DNA of 64,000 nucleotides from NCBI RefSeq assembly GCF_002831645.1, contig NZ_CP025117.1:3797001-3861000 (forward strand). Reading direction: 5' to 3'. The first letter of the stretch is position 1; the number at the start of each line of letters is the position of its first letter. A program made the position numbers and the translations under genes. Below, one piece after another: positions 28,173-37,283 of this stretch. This DNA comes from Olleya sp. Bg11-27 (GTDB taxonomy: Bacteria > Bacteroidota > Bacteroidia > Flavobacteriales > Flavobacteriaceae). Under the pieces are notes generated by a model, which was not told the origin of the DNA, did not search any database, and saw only the letters and a program-made list of their open reading frames with translations.

Positions 28173-29000
28173 TTATCTATCCCATCGGTTTTTATTGAAT
28201 TGCGTTTTACGCCAGTACCACATAATAAAAAAGCCCATTAGTGCGCCTCCCACGTGAGCCAAATATGCCGTATTACTTGGACTAAAAAACGACTGTCCAG
28301 TAAACGCAGATATTACATCTAATAGTATAATCCCTGGAATAAAATATTTTGCTTTGATTGGTATTGGTAAAAATAACATCATTAATTCTGCATTAGGGTT
28401 CATCATACCAAAAGCGGCTAAAATCCCCATTATACACCCTGATGCACCTACCATAGTACTATTATGAATCAACACATTAGTTTCAAATAATGTTTGATAT
28501 GCTGTTTGATTAAGTACGCCTTCACTTATATTGTTTTCAGTAAAATAAGTGTTTAATTGTTCTGTTAGTAACTGTCCTGTATATTGGTTACCATCCAAAA
28601 TATTAAAATTAATAATATCATTAATTGCTGTTTTACTTAAACCTGATTCCAATAACGTATTTAAGCCAGGTAAATAATTCCAATAATAGCCTGCCAATTG
28701 AAATAGTACTGCAGCTAAACCTGCTGAGAAATACAAAAATAAAAACTTGTTACGTCCTAAACGTTGTTCTACTGGCCCTCCAAACATCCACAACGCAAAC
28801 ATATTGAATAATAGATGCGTAAAACCACCATGCATAAACATATGTGTTACCACTTGCCAAGGCTTAAAAGCATCACTTGCAGGAAAATGCATTGCAAATA
28901 AATCATAAAATAAACGACCATCTCCTACGGTCATTGTACCAACAAACATGAGTACATTTAAAATTATTAGATGTTTTACTGTATCTGTTATTCTCATCAT
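28173..29000 (-). CDS. Rhomboid family intramembrane serine protease
   Basis: A 275-residue protein with six predicted membrane segments, HLLFNMFALWMFG, the canonical nucleophile box GASGCIMGI and LAHVGGALMGFF with the catalytic His. A loop of about 60 residues with several polar residues lies between the third and fourth membrane segments. It is 3 bp downstream of mutL and upstream of a second rhomboid. Confidence 0.9.
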   Translation of the reverse strand: MMRITDTVKHLIILNVLMFVGTMTVGDGRLFYDLFAMHFPASDAFKPWQVVTHMFMHGGFTHLLFNMFALWMFGGPVEQRLGRNKFLFLYFSAGLAAVLFQLAGYYWNYLPGLNTLLESGLSKTAINDIINFNILDGNQYTGQLLTEQLNTYFTENNISEGVLNQTAYQTLFETNVLIHNSTMVGASGCIMGILAAFGMMNPNAELMMLFLPIPIKAKYFIPGIILLDVISAFTGQSFFSPSNTAYLAHVGGALMGFFIMWYWRKTQFNKNRWDR

Positions 29001-29003
29001 AAC

Positions 29004-30857
29004 TTACATAAATTTTTTATCTAACTCGTCCACAGTCATTGTAATAAATGTGGTTCTATTAGCTGGTGAGACGTTAGGTTCTGTGCAACCAAACAAACGA
29101 TTTACCAAATGTTCTTGTTCTTGGTTGGTTAATGATTGCCCTGTTTTTATAGCTAAGCTTTTAGCCATAGATTTAGCTAATAAATCAGTTGCTGAAAAAT
29201 TACTATCAGGCACTTCATTTTCAACATCACTAATTAACTGTTCTAAAATTATAGAGACCTCACTTTCTGGAACATTTACTGGAACTCCAGTTATTTGCAC
29301 TGTTTCGTTTTCAATAGATTGAAATATAAACCCAGTAGATTCTAAATCTTCTTTCAATTGGTTAATCAATGCAATTTCTTGATTCGAGAAATGCAATTCC
29401 AAAGGAAATAGTAATTGCTGACTAACGCCTTCTTTGATTGTAATATGTCTTAAAAAATCTTCATACAATACGCGTTGATGTGCACGATGTTGATCAATAA
29501 CTAACATCCCCGATTTTATAGTACTAATTATAAATTTATTATTAAGTTGATACGTTGTTTGCTTCTGCTCTACTGCATTCTCATTCTTAAAAATACTTTC
29601 ATTCTGTGGTTGACTTTCAAAATGAATTTCGCTAAAATCCGTATTCGTTTTTGTGCCTTTAGACTCTAATCCAACATATAAACTCTCCCAATTAGCACTC
29701 GTCTCCTTTTTGTATGTCGGAGTACTTGCCACCGTTCTCACTTTGGGTGTATCCTCTTTAAAGGGGTTAAAACTGCGATCCACTTCAACACTAGGCATTC
29801 CCTTTTGTTCGTAACTATATGGTGTATCTAAATTAGCATCACGGTCAAAATCTAAAACAGGTGCAATATTAAACTGCCCTAAACTATGTTTTACTGCCGA
29901 TCTTAAAATAGCATATAATGTATGCTCATCATCAAACTTAATCTCTGTTTTTGTTGGATGAATATTAATATCTATAGTTTGTGGATTAACCGTTAAATTT
30001 AAATAATAGCTTGGCTGGGCGCCATCTTTTAATAAACCTTCAAATGCTGAATTAATAGCATGATTAAGATAAGCGCTCTTAATAAAACGATTATTAACAA
30101 AAAAGAACTGTTCGTTTCTAGATTTTTTAGCAAATTCTGGTTTTCCTACAAATCCGGAAATGGTAAGGACCTCCGTCGCTTCTTCAACTGGTACCAATTT
30201 TTCGTTAGTCTTGTTTCCAAAAATATTAACAATACGTTGTCTATAATTGCTTTGCGGTAAATTAAAGGTCTCACTTCCATTACTAAACATCGAAAATCCA
30301 ATAGAAGGATGTGCTAATGCTACACGGTGAAACTCATCAATAATATGTCGTAATTCTACCGTATTCGACTTTAAAAAATTGCGTCTAGCAGGAATATTGA
30401 AAAACAAATGTTTGACTGACAATGACGTTCCTTTTGGTGTGACAACAACCTCTTGAGACTTAATATCACTACCTTCTATAACAATAGCTGTCCCAACATC
30501 TTCATCCGCTTGTTTTGTTTTAAGCTCGACATGGGCAATAGCCGCAATACTAGCCAAAGCTTCTCCTCTAAACCCTTTGGTATTTAATTGGAATAAATCC
30601 TCTGCAGATTTAATTTTAGACGTCGCATGACGCTCAAAACTTAACCTAGCATCGGTAGTTGTCATGCCTTTACCATTATCTATAACCTGAACTAGTGTTT
30701 TACCAGCATCTTTAATGATAAGTTTAATACTGGTTGAATCTGCATCGATTGCATTTTCTAATAGCTCCTTTACAACGGAAGCTGGACGTTGTACAACCTC
30801 TCCTGCTGCGATTTGATTAGCAACGTGATCTGGTAATAATTGAATAATATCTGCCAT
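29004..30857 (-). CDS. mutL: DNA mismatch repair protein MutL
   Basis: A 617-residue protein with the GHKL ATPase motifs ELLENAIDAD, DNGKGM and TKGFRGEALASI, a middle transducer domain, a variable linker and a C-terminal dimerisation domain. The usual endonuclease motif DQHA-xx-E-xxxx-E reads DQHRAHQRVLYE here (about residue 450), lacking the first Glu, so nicking activity may be absent or altered. It works with MutS in mismatch repair and heads the rhomboid pair. Confidence 0.95.
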   Translation of the reverse strand: MADIIQLLPDHVANQIAAGEVVQRPASVVKELLENAIDADSTSIKLIIKDAGKTLVQVIDNGKGMTTTDARLSFERHATSKIKSAEDLFQLNTKGFRGEALASIAAIAHVELKTKQADEDVGTAIVIEGSDIKSQEVVVTPKGTSLSVKHLFFNIPARRNFLKSNTVELRHIIDEFHRVALAHPSIGFSMFSNGSETFNLPQSNYRQRIVNIFGNKTNEKLVPVEEATEVLTISGFVGKPEFAKKSRNEQFFFVNNRFIKSAYLNHAINSAFEGLLKDGAQPSYYLNLTVNPQTIDINIHPTKTEIKFDDEHTLYAILRSAVKHSLGQFNIAPVLDFDRDANLDTPYSYEQKGMPSVEVDRSFNPFKEDTPKVRTVASTPTYKKETSANWESLYVGLESKGTKTNTDFSEIHFESQPQNESIFKNENAVEQKQTTYQLNNKFIISTIKSGMLVIDQHRAHQRVLYEDFLRHITIKEGVSQQLLFPLELHFSNQEIALINQLKEDLESTGFIFQSIENETVQITGVPVNVPESEVSIILEQLISDVENEVPDSNFSATDLLAKSMAKSLAIKTGQSLTNQEQEHLVNRLFGCTEPNVSPANRTTFITMTVDELDKKFM

Positions 30858-30861
30858 ACGT

Positions 30862-31143
30862 TTAGTTAGGGAAGAATATGGATAAATCGAAGCCCATAAA
30901 TAATAAAAATAGAAATATTAAAACTGCTATAATTACTAAAATACGCCTGTTTGCTGCTTTGTCTGGACTGTTTTTAAACTCGTCCAAAGCAGTATTAATT
31001 TTTTGTTTGAAGTTAGGATTTTCACCTACAGTAGTTCTATGCTCGTCAAATTTGTGTTTTATTTCAAACGGATTGCCTTCTCCTTTATAAAAACGAGGTG
31101 TATAATCAAACTTTTTATTTTTACGTTTAGATAGCAATCCCAT
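30862..31143 (-). CDS. Small membrane protein, paralogue A of a tandem pair
   Basis: A 93-residue protein with a basic N-terminus (KRKNKKFDYTPRFYKGEGNPFE) and one C-terminal transmembrane helix (about residues 67-84). In databases such genes next to ribH are often mislabelled as riboflavin synthase beta; the sequence has no lumazine synthase features. The next gene upstream (31153) shares KNKKFxYxxRF, so the two look like diverged duplicates. Confidence 0.65.
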   Translation of the reverse strand: MGLLSKRKNKKFDYTPRFYKGEGNPFEIKHKFDEHRTTVGENPNFKQKINTALDEFKNSPDKAANRRILVIIAVLIFLFLLFMGFDLSIFFPN

Positions 31144-31152
31144 AGCACAACT

Positions 31153-31371
31153 CTATTTAATTTTAGTTTCTAGATAATACATTAAAATAGCAATAAAAAC
31201 AAGCACACCTATCAGTAAAAATAAGGTAGTTCCTTTTTTAGAGCTCGAGGATTTACGCCTTGTATCATCCCAACTACTATTTAAACTTGCTTTAAGTTTA
31301 GTAGCTGCGGTTTCCTCTTTAGAAAATCGAGACTGATAGCTAAATTTTTTGTTTTTCTTCTGACTAAACAA
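31153..31371 (-). CDS. Small membrane protein, paralogue B of a tandem pair
   Basis: A 72-residue protein with a basic N-terminus (KKNKKFSYQSRFSKEE), a Ser-rich linker and a C-terminal transmembrane helix (FLLIGVLVFIAILMYYL). It shares the start motif and layout with the adjacent 30862-31143 gene, 9 bp away. Function unknown. Confidence 0.62.
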   Translation of the reverse strand: MFSQKKNKKFSYQSRFSKEETAATKLKASLNSSWDDTRRKSSSSKKGTTLFLLIGVLVFIAILMYYLETKIK

Positions 31372-31461
31372 GTCTTAGTAGTTTTAATGTGAATATCACT
31401 CAAAAATACTGAAAATACTACAGAACGACAGAATATGAATGCTAAAAATTGTTAACAGACA

Positions 31462-31941
31462 TTAAGCGTTGTGACGTAATGTTGCCATTTTAAGAGCTGC
31501 AACACCCGCTTCCACACCTTTATTACCGTGTTTTCCGCCAGAACGATCTATAGATTGTTGCTTATTGTTATCCGTAAGTACGCAAAAGATAACAGGCGTT
31601 TCATCAATAACATTAAGGTCTTTTATCCCTTGTGCTACTGCTTCGCATACAAAGTCAAAATGCTTAGTTTCTCCTTGAATAACACTTCCAATAGCGATAA
31701 CGGCATCCACCCTTTGGTTTTGCATTTTCTTACAACCATAAATTAGCTCATAACTTCCAGGAACATCCCAGATTGCAATGTTCTCTAATTTTACACCGTG
31801 CTCTAAAAGTGTGCTTTTAGCACCTTCTAATAACCCTTGTGTGATATCCTCGTTCCATTCTGAAACAACAATCCCAAACCGAAATTGCTCTCCGTTTGGG
31901 ATTGTTGTCTTATCGTATGCTGATAAATTTGTTGTTGCCAT
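31462..31941 (-). CDS. ribH: 6,7-dimethyl-8-ribityllumazine synthase
   Basis: A 159-residue enzyme of riboflavin synthesis, condensing a ribityl pyrimidine with a butanone phosphate. The family stretches FGIVVSEWNEDIT (substrate pocket), WDVPGSYELIYG, IGSVIQGETKHFDFVCEA and VIFCVLTDNN are present, with the catalytic His in TKHFD. Length is typical. It is 8 bp downstream of the TPR protein gene. Confidence 0.95.
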   Translation of the reverse strand: MATTNLSAYDKTTIPNGEQFRFGIVVSEWNEDITQGLLEGAKSTLLEHGVKLENIAIWDVPGSYELIYGCKKMQNQRVDAVIAIGSVIQGETKHFDFVCEAVAQGIKDLNVIDETPVIFCVLTDNNKQQSIDRSGGKHGNKGVEAGVAALKMATLRHNA

Positions 31942-31949
31942 AAATGTAA

Positions 31950-32720
31950 TTAGTTAGACATTGCTTGCGCTTTTCCAATAAATACTTCCGCTTGAGTAGC
32001 TTCAGGTGAATTTGGATAGTTGTCTTTAATTTTATTTAATAATTCTAATGCTTCAGAAGCGTCTCCCATATCTAAAGCCGTTACTCCTGCCTTAAATAAA
32101 TAAGTTGGCGTCGTAAACTCATTTTGACGTAAGTTAGCTGCTTTCTTATAATAGTCTAACGCATTTGATTTTTCATTTGTTTGAGCATAAGCATCTCCAA
32201 TGGCACCTTTTGCTAAAGGCGCTAAAGCTTCATCTTCACTTTCAAACTCGTCAAGATAATCAATAGCCTCTTGGTATTTTTTTGTATTTAAATAAGCCAT
32301 ACCTGCATAATAGTTAGCAAGGTTACCTGCTGCTGTACCACTATATTGATCTGCTATATCAACTAATCCTAATTTACCTTCTCCTCCTTTTAAGGCTAAG
32401 TTATATAAAGAATCTTGACCTACAGTAGCTGTTACTGCTTCGTTAAAGAATTTTTGTGCTTGGTACATTTCATTCATAGCTTCCCCTTGTTTTGGTTTAA
32501 CTATAAATTGTTGGTATCCTAAATAGGCTAAAGCAAAAGCTGCTACAACACCAATAATAATAAAAATGTTTTTCTGATTTTTCTCTACAAACTCCTCTGC
32601 CTTATTTGCAGATTCGTCTAATGTATTAAAAACTTCAGCGGTTGTTGAGCTGTCTTCAACTTCAATTTCCTTTTCTACTGTTGTTTTTGGTTTGTATCCT
32701 CTTTTCTTGTAAGTCGCCAT
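31950..32720 (-). CDS. Membrane-anchored tetratricopeptide-repeat protein
   Basis: A 256-residue protein with one transmembrane helix near residues 52-70 and a C-terminal TPR solenoid (NLANYYAGMAYLNTKKYQEAIDYLDEF, GAIGDAYAQTNEKSNALDYYKKAA). I chose the ATG at 32720 because the upstream in-frame part (to 32804) is AT-rich and lies across the presumed promoter region. It resembles the YfgM/CcmG-type ancillary proteins of Bacteroidota and probably acts as a periplasmic scaffold; the partner is unknown. Confidence 0.85.
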   Translation of the reverse strand: MATYKKRGYKPKTTVEKEIEVEDSSTTAEVFNTLDESANKAEEFVEKNQKNIFIIIGVVAAFALAYLGYQQFIVKPKQGEAMNEMYQAQKFFNEAVTATVGQDSLYNLALKGGEGKLGLVDIADQYSGTAAGNLANYYAGMAYLNTKKYQEAIDYLDEFESEDEALAPLAKGAIGDAYAQTNEKSNALDYYKKAANLRQNEFTTPTYLFKAGVTALDMGDASEALELLNKIKDNYPNSPEATQAEVFIGKAQAMSN

Positions 32721-32854
32721 ATTAATTTTATTAATGCGCACAAAAATATAATTTTTCTTCAGAAATAAAAGGTTATTTATTTGATATTTTTCAATAATTT
32801 GCACATCCTTACAAGGCTCCCCTATTTAAAGCCCTCTATTTTAGTAATAACTCT

Positions 32855-33934
32855 ATGATTTTAAAGTCCTTATCACTTTTAAACTATAAAAATTTTGACT
32901 CCAAAACCTTTACGTTTAACGAGACTATTAACTGTCTTGTGGGTAATAATGGTGTTGGAAAAACAAATGCACTGGATGCTATTTACCATTTATCCTTTGG
33001 TAAAAGCTATTTTAACCCAGTTGCTTCACAGAACATTAAATACGATGAAGAGTTTTTTGTTATCAGTGGAGAATACGATAAAGAGGAAAAGAAAGAAAAC
33101 ATTGTTGTCAGTTTAAAAAAGGGGCAAAAAAAAGTCATCAAACGAAATAGTAAGGCTTACGAAAAGTTTAGTGATCACATTGGGTTTTTACCTTTAGTAA
33201 TTATTAGCCCAGCAGATAGAGATCTAATTATTGATGGTAGCGATACCAGACGTAAATTTATTGATAGTGTGATTAGCCAAAGTGACAAAGACTATTTAGC
33301 AAGTTTGATTAATTACAACAAGATTTTATCGCAACGAAATTCGTTATTAAAGTATTTTGCTGCTAACCACACCTATAATAATGACACTATTGAGGTCTAT
33401 AATCAGCAATTACAGCTATATGGCACTGAGATTTTTCAAAAAAGAAAAGAATTTTTAGACAATTTTATCCCATTATTCAAAGCGCGTTATAAAGCTATTA
33501 GTAACAATAATGAAGACGTTAGCCTAAATTATAAAAGTGATTTATTTGAAAACGACTTAGACCAACTGTTAAGAAAAGCAATCAATAAAGATAAAGCGTT
33601 ACAATACACTAGTGTTGGGGTACATAAGGACGATTTAGAGTTTAATATTGGAGACTACCCTATTAAAAAATTTGGGAGTCAAGGGCAACAAAAATCGTAT
33701 TTAATCGCTTTAAAATTAGCCCAATTTGATAGTCTAAAAGCCATTAGTGGGGATAATCCTATTTTGCTTTTGGATGATATTTTTGATAAATTAGACGAAA
33801 CCCGTGTTGCACAAATTATCAAATTAGTTAACGACGAAAATTTTGGACAAATTTTTATCAGTGATACGCATGCAGAACGTACAGAAAATGCCGTAAAACA
33901 AGTTCACCAATCTTATGAAATATTTAAGCTATAA
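32855..33934 (+). CDS. recF: DNA replication and repair protein RecF
   Basis: A 359-residue SMC-like ATPase: the N-terminal [11 protein letters not shown], the P-loop [15 protein letters not shown] near 30-38, the ABC signature [10 protein letters not shown] and the Walker [14 protein letters not shown]. It loads RecA at gapped DNA. It is divergent from the TPR gene and heads a short operon with a lipoprotein and a DUF721 protein. Confidence 0.95.
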   Translation: MILKSLSLLNYKNFDSKTFTFNETINCLVGNNGVGKTNALDAIYHLSFGKSYFNPVASQNIKYDEEFFVISGEYDKEEKKENIVVSLKKGQKKVIKRNSKAYEKFSDHIGFLPLVIISPADRDLIIDGSDTRRKFIDSVISQSDKDYLASLINYNKILSQRNSLLKYFAANHTYNNDTIEVYNQQLQLYGTEIFQKRKEFLDNFIPLFKARYKAISNNNEDVSLNYKSDLFENDLDQLLRKAINKDKALQYTSVGVHKDDLEFNIGDYPIKKFGSQGQQKSYLIALKLAQFDSLKAISGDNPILLLDDIFDKLDETRVAQIIKLVNDENFGQIFISDTHAERTENAVKQVHQSYEIFKL

Positions 33935-33935
33935 C

Positions 33936-34349
33936 ATGAAAAAACTAACCTATATTTTACTTATATTGATAGTAAGCTGTTCTCAAAATCCCGAAGACTT
34001 TAAACAACATGTCTCTGGCTATTGGGAAATAAGCGAAGTGATTTTAAAAAATGGTACAAAAAGGCAATATAAAATTAATGAAACCATAGATTATATTGAA
34101 CTAAATAAAGATTCTGTTGGGTTTAGAAAAAAACTAAAACCTAATTTTAACGGCACTTATGAAACGTCAAAAGACTCCGAGCAATTTGTTTTTAAGATAG
34201 AAAATGACAGTCTTAATTTATATTACAAAACACCTTTTGCTCATTGGAAAGAAACAATTTTAAAAGCAAGTAAAGACAAACTACAGGTTATAAACCAAAA
34301 TAAAGATTTATACATATATAACCGCTACACACCTATAACAATAGACTAA
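33936..34349 (+). CDS. Lipocalin-like lipoprotein
   Basis: A 137-residue lipoprotein (MKKLTYILLILIVSC, Cys about 15) followed by a small beta-barrel-like domain (GYWEISEVILKNGTKRQYK, YIELNKDSVGFRKKL, TYETSKDSEQFVFKIENDSL). It begins 1 nt after recF and overlaps the DUF721 gene by 1 nt. Function unknown; a conserved recF-operon neighbour. Confidence 0.72.
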   Translation: MKKLTYILLILIVSCSQNPEDFKQHVSGYWEISEVILKNGTKRQYKINETIDYIELNKDSVGFRKKLKPNFNGTYETSKDSEQFVFKIENDSLNLYYKTPFAHWKETILKASKDKLQVINQNKDLYIYNRYTPITID

Positions 34350-34645
34350 TGGCAAAACGTAATAACAATTTATTAAATATATCGGACGCATTAAAAAACT
34401 TTGTCACCGAAAACAACCTTGAGAAAGGCCTAGACAAAGTTAATGTTAGAGACGCTTGGGCAAAACTAATGGGTAATGCCATTAACAATTATACGACTGC
34501 TATCGAACTAAAAAAAGACATCCTTTATGTGCAATTAAGCTCTAGTGCTCTTCGTGAAGAATTAAGTTATGGTAACCAAAAAATTATAACTTTATTAAAC
34601 GAAGAATTAGGCAAAGACATTATTAAAAAACTGGTTTTAAGATAA
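34349..34645 (+). CDS. DUF721 (DciA-like) protein
   Basis: A 98-residue protein with the family core (LNISDALKNFVTENNLEKGLDKVNVRDAW, then LYVQLSSSALREELSYGNQKIITLLNEEL). DUF721 includes DciA, a loader or helper of the replicative helicase in many bacteria. Its position next to recF supports a role in replication, which is inference from context. Confidence 0.8.
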   Translation: MAKRNNNLLNISDALKNFVTENNLEKGLDKVNVRDAWAKLMGNAINNYTTAIELKKDILYVQLSSSALREELSYGNQKIITLLNEELGKDIIKKLVLR

Positions 34646-34717
34646 TTAAACTAATAAGACACTGTTTTTTTGATAAAAAAATTCAAAAAAATAATGTTTA
34701 ATTAATATTTTATATTT

Positions 34718-34725
34718 TATCTTTG
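34718..34725 (+). promoter_or_regulatory. Promoter -7 box of the first cold-shock gene
   Basis: TATCTTTG is a perfect TAnnTTTG match, 30 bp upstream of the ATG at 34756. The implied leader is short and T/A-rich, which is usual for cold-shock genes in this phylum. Confidence 0.6.
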
Positions 34726-34755
34726 AGACTATTATTAACAAATTTTTTTATTACA

Positions 34756-34947
34756 ATGGCACAAGGCACAGTAAAATTTTTCAACGATTCAAAAGGATTC
34801 GGTTTTATAACTGAAGATGGATCAGACACAGACCATTTCGTACACATTTCTGGATTAATCGACGAAGTTCGTGAAGGAGATATCGTAGAATTCGACTTAC
34901 AAGAAGGAAGAAAAGGTATGAACGCAGTAAATGTAAAAGTAGTATAA
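34756..34947 (+). CDS. Cold-shock domain protein, copy 1
   Basis: A 63-residue nucleic-acid-binding protein: GTVKFFNDSKGFGFITEDG contains RNP1 (KGFGFI) and DHFVHIS is RNP2. It should bind RNA in cold or growth transitions. The ATG at 34756 is chosen over an in-frame start at 34723, which overlaps the promoter. A nearly identical copy follows at 35121, and each has its own terminator. Confidence 0.94.
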   Translation: MAQGTVKFFNDSKGFGFITEDGSDTDHFVHISGLIDEVREGDIVEFDLQEGRKGMNAVNVKVV

Positions 34948-34977
34948 TTATATATTTTCTATTTAAATCATTACAAA

Positions 34978-35006
34978 AAAACCTTTCCAAACGGAGAGGT
35001 TTTTTC
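34978..35006 (+). terminator. Intrinsic terminator of cold-shock gene 1
   Basis: AACCTTTCC/GGAGAGGTT stem with a four-base loop, followed by T6. Confidence 0.8.
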
Positions 35007-35120
35007 TGTTTATATCACTAATAATCAAATAATTGAAAATAAATAAAATAAAAGCCCATTGTTAAATTTATTGGTCTCATATTTGTATTATTAAAATAAT
35101 CAATATTAAATTTTATTACG

Positions 35121-35312
35121 ATGAGTAAAGGCACAGTAAAATTCTTCAATGACGCTAAAGGTTTCGGATTCATTACAGAAGAAGGTGTAAACAAAGACCA
35201 TTTTGTACACATTTCAGGATTAATTGACGAAGTTCGCGAAGGTGACGAAGTTGAATTCGACTTACAAGAAGGAAAAAAAGGATTAAACGCAGTTAACGTT
35301 AAAGTACTTTAA
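35121..35312 (+). CDS. Cold-shock domain protein, copy 2
   Basis: A 63-residue protein nearly identical to copy 1, with RNP1 KGFGFI and RNP2 DHFVHIS; changes are conservative (DSKG to DAKG, GSDT to GVNK, EGR to EGK). This is a recent tandem duplication with separate control, since the leaders differ. Confidence 0.94.
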   Translation: MSKGTVKFFNDAKGFGFITEEGVNKDHFVHISGLIDEVREGDEVEFDLQEGKKGLNAVNVKVL

Positions 35313-35338
35313 CAACTACCATATATCTTTAAGATTAA

Positions 35339-35371
35339 AGCCTTTCTATTTATTTAGAGAGGCTTTTTTTT
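35339..35371 (+). terminator. Intrinsic terminator of cold-shock gene 2
   Basis: AAGCCTTTCT and AGAGAGGCTT arms (one G-U type mismatch) with an 8-base loop and a run of eight T. Confidence 0.8.
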
Positions 35372-35646
35372 GTGCTTTAATTTTAAAAGACACACAAAAT
35401 TAAATCGAAAATAAAATTATCCTCCTTTTAGGTTAATGTTCCAATTTCTGGTTTAATAGCAGTCATAGGCTTCAATTAGTACTTAGCCTACATTCACTAT
35501 TAGGCCAAACTATAATCTGGTTATAAATAATTTCAATTAGAACTAAACTCTTTTTTTTGCTGAATAAAATTCTACTTCAAAAAAAGTCAGAAAAACAAGA
35601 GAAATACCCCCTCCTCTCTCCTGTATTAAAACCAAAATGTACAAAA

Positions 35647-35680
35647 CAAAAAAAAACCAGCTAATAGCTGGATTTTTTTT
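35647..35680 (-). terminator. Intrinsic terminator of ndk
   Basis: CCAGCTAATAGCTGG stem flanked by A-run on the left and T-run on the right, about 20 bp past the ndk stop on the minus strand. Confidence 0.85.
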
Positions 35681-35700
35681 TAATCTATAGTGTTTTAAAC

Positions 35701-36120
35701 TTAAAACATTTCACGTCCAGAAAAATGGAAAGCACCTTCAATAGCTGCATTTTCATCACTATCACTTCCGTGTACTGCATTTTCTCCAATAGAAGCTGCA
35801 TATAACTTACGGATAGTTCCTTCAGCTGCATCAGCAGGATTAGTAGCACCAATTAAAGTTCTAAAATCGTCTACTGCGTTATCTTTTTCTAAAATAGCAG
35901 CTACAATAGGACCACGTGTCATATACTCTACTAACTCACCGTAAAAAGGTCTTTCACTATGCACAGCGTAAAATGCTTCTGCATCTTGCTTAGTCATGTG
36001 TGTTAACTTCATTGCAACGATTCTGAAACCTGAAGCGTTAATTTTTTCTAAGATTGCGCCAATGTACCCTTTTTCAACAGAGTCAGGCTTAAGCATTGTA
36101 AATGTTCTGTTAGTTGCCAT
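35701..36120 (-). CDS. ndk: Nucleoside diphosphate kinase
   Basis: A 139-residue enzyme that equalises NTP and dNTP pools. [15 protein letters not shown] is at the start and [12 protein letters not shown] holds the catalytic His; [10 protein letters not shown] and [12 protein letters not shown] are the usual nucleotide-binding segments. Length typical. It has an isolated promoter and terminator, so it is monocistronic. Confidence 0.97.
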   Translation of the reverse strand: MATNRTFTMLKPDSVEKGYIGAILEKINASGFRIVAMKLTHMTKQDAEAFYAVHSERPFYGELVEYMTRGPIVAAILEKDNAVDDFRTLIGATNPADAAEGTIRKLYAASIGENAVHGSDSDENAAIEGAFHFSGREMF

Positions 36121-36196
36121 TTTTTTATTTTAATGTTATCTAATTTGTTTAAAAATTAATCCGCCTTACTTACTAAAAACGATTGTTAATTTTGTG

Positions 36197-36204
36197 CAAA
36201 AGTA
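36197..36204 (-). promoter_or_regulatory. Promoter -7 box of ndk
   Basis: On the minus strand it reads TACTTTTG (TAnnTTTG), with TTG 19 bp further upstream as the -33 element. It is about 77 bp from the ndk ATG, giving a leader of about 70 nt. Confidence 0.65.
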
Positions 36205-36263
36205 CGGCATTTATTAATAAAAACAATAAATTCAATTATTAAAAAATCGTATATTCGTGGGCT

Positions 36264-37283
36264 ATGACAAATCAAGACTACACAGACATAAATCAGTTAT
36301 TGGCAACGCCAAAAAAAATTGTAATTGTAAGCCATAAAAACCCAGATGGAGATGCTATAGGCTCTAGTTTGGCTTTGTTTCATTATTTAACAAAAACCAA
36401 TCATCAAGCTACTGTTGTGCTACCAAATGACTATCCTGAGTTTTTAAAATGGATTCCTGGACAGGATTTAATTCTTAAATATGAAAGTCAAAAAGAAGAT
36501 AGTGATCAAAAATTAGCTGAAGCTGATATAATTTTCACTCTAGACTTTAACGCGTTTCATCGTGCAGGAGACATGGAAACTGTTTTAAATAACAGTACTG
36601 CTTTAAAAATAATGATTGATCACCATCAGCAGCCAGATGACTATGCTAAATACACATATAGTGATGTTAGCATGAGTTCTACTTGTGAAATGGTCTATAA
36701 TTTTATAAAAAACCTAAATGGTTTAGACCATATTGACAGTAATACAGCCACTGCTATTTATGTTGGAATAATGACGGATACTGGATCTTTTAGATTTAGA
36801 TCTACCACTAGTGCAACGCACAGAGCTATTGCCGACTTAATAGATAAAGGTGCTGATAATACTATGATTCATAATCAAGTCTATGACACGAACAGCTATA
36901 ATCGCTTACAACTATTAGGTTGTGCATTAAGCAACTTAAAAATAGTTCCAGAATCGAGAGCTGCGTATATTACATTATCTCAAAAAGAACTTCAGCAATT
37001 TGATTATAAAAAAGGAGATACAGAAGGCTTTGTAAATTATGCATTATCCCTTAATAATGTTGTATTAGCTGCCATTTTTATTGAAGACTTACAGCAAGGT
37101 ATTATAAAAATATCATTACGCTCTAAAGGTGATTTTTCTGTAAACGAAATGTCTAGATCACATTTTCATGGCGGAGGTCACACCAATGCTGCTGGTGGAA
37201 AAAGTGATGTTAATCTAGAACAGACCATTGAAAAATTTATTAGTATATTACCTCAATACAACACCGCATTACATGAATCGTAA
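36264..37283 (+). CDS. DHH-family phosphoesterase (NrnA-like)
   Basis: A 339-residue protein with the DHH motifs: VSHKNPDGDAIGSSLAL near 21, DFNAFHRAGD, the name-giving IDHHQQPDD and a C-terminal DHHA1 domain ending FHGGGHTNAAGGKS. It should degrade very short RNA (nanoRNase) and/or pAp or cyclic dinucleotide products; the exact choice cannot be made from sequence alone. It overlaps gldI by 11 nt. Confidence 0.88.
   Translation: MTNQDYTDINQLLATPKKIVIVSHKNPDGDAIGSSLALFHYLTKTNHQATVVLPNDYPEFLKWIPGQDLILKYESQKEDSDQKLAEADIIFTLDFNAFHRAGDMETVLNNSTALKIMIDHHQQPDDYAKYTYSDVSMSSTCEMVYNFIKNLNGLDHIDSNTATAIYVGIMTDTGSFRFRSTTSATHRAIADLIDKGADNTMIHNQVYDTNSYNRLQLLGCALSNLKIVPESRAAYITLSQKELQQFDYKKGDTEGFVNYALSLNNVVLAAIFIEDLQQGIIKISLRSKGDFSVNEMSRSHFHGGGHTNAAGGKSDVNLEQTIEKFISILPQYNTALHES

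Larger units (their letters stand above)
35313..35700. other. Intergenic region between a cold-shock gene and ndk
   Basis: 388 bp. It contains the terminator of the cold-shock gene (35339-35371) and that of ndk (35647-35680). The middle is AT-rich with no gene I can support. Confidence 0.5.

Noticed and set aside
30862-31371. Calling the two small proteins riboflavin synthase beta subunits
   Set aside because: They are membrane-anchored basic peptides with no similarity to RibH; the real ribH is at 31462-31941.
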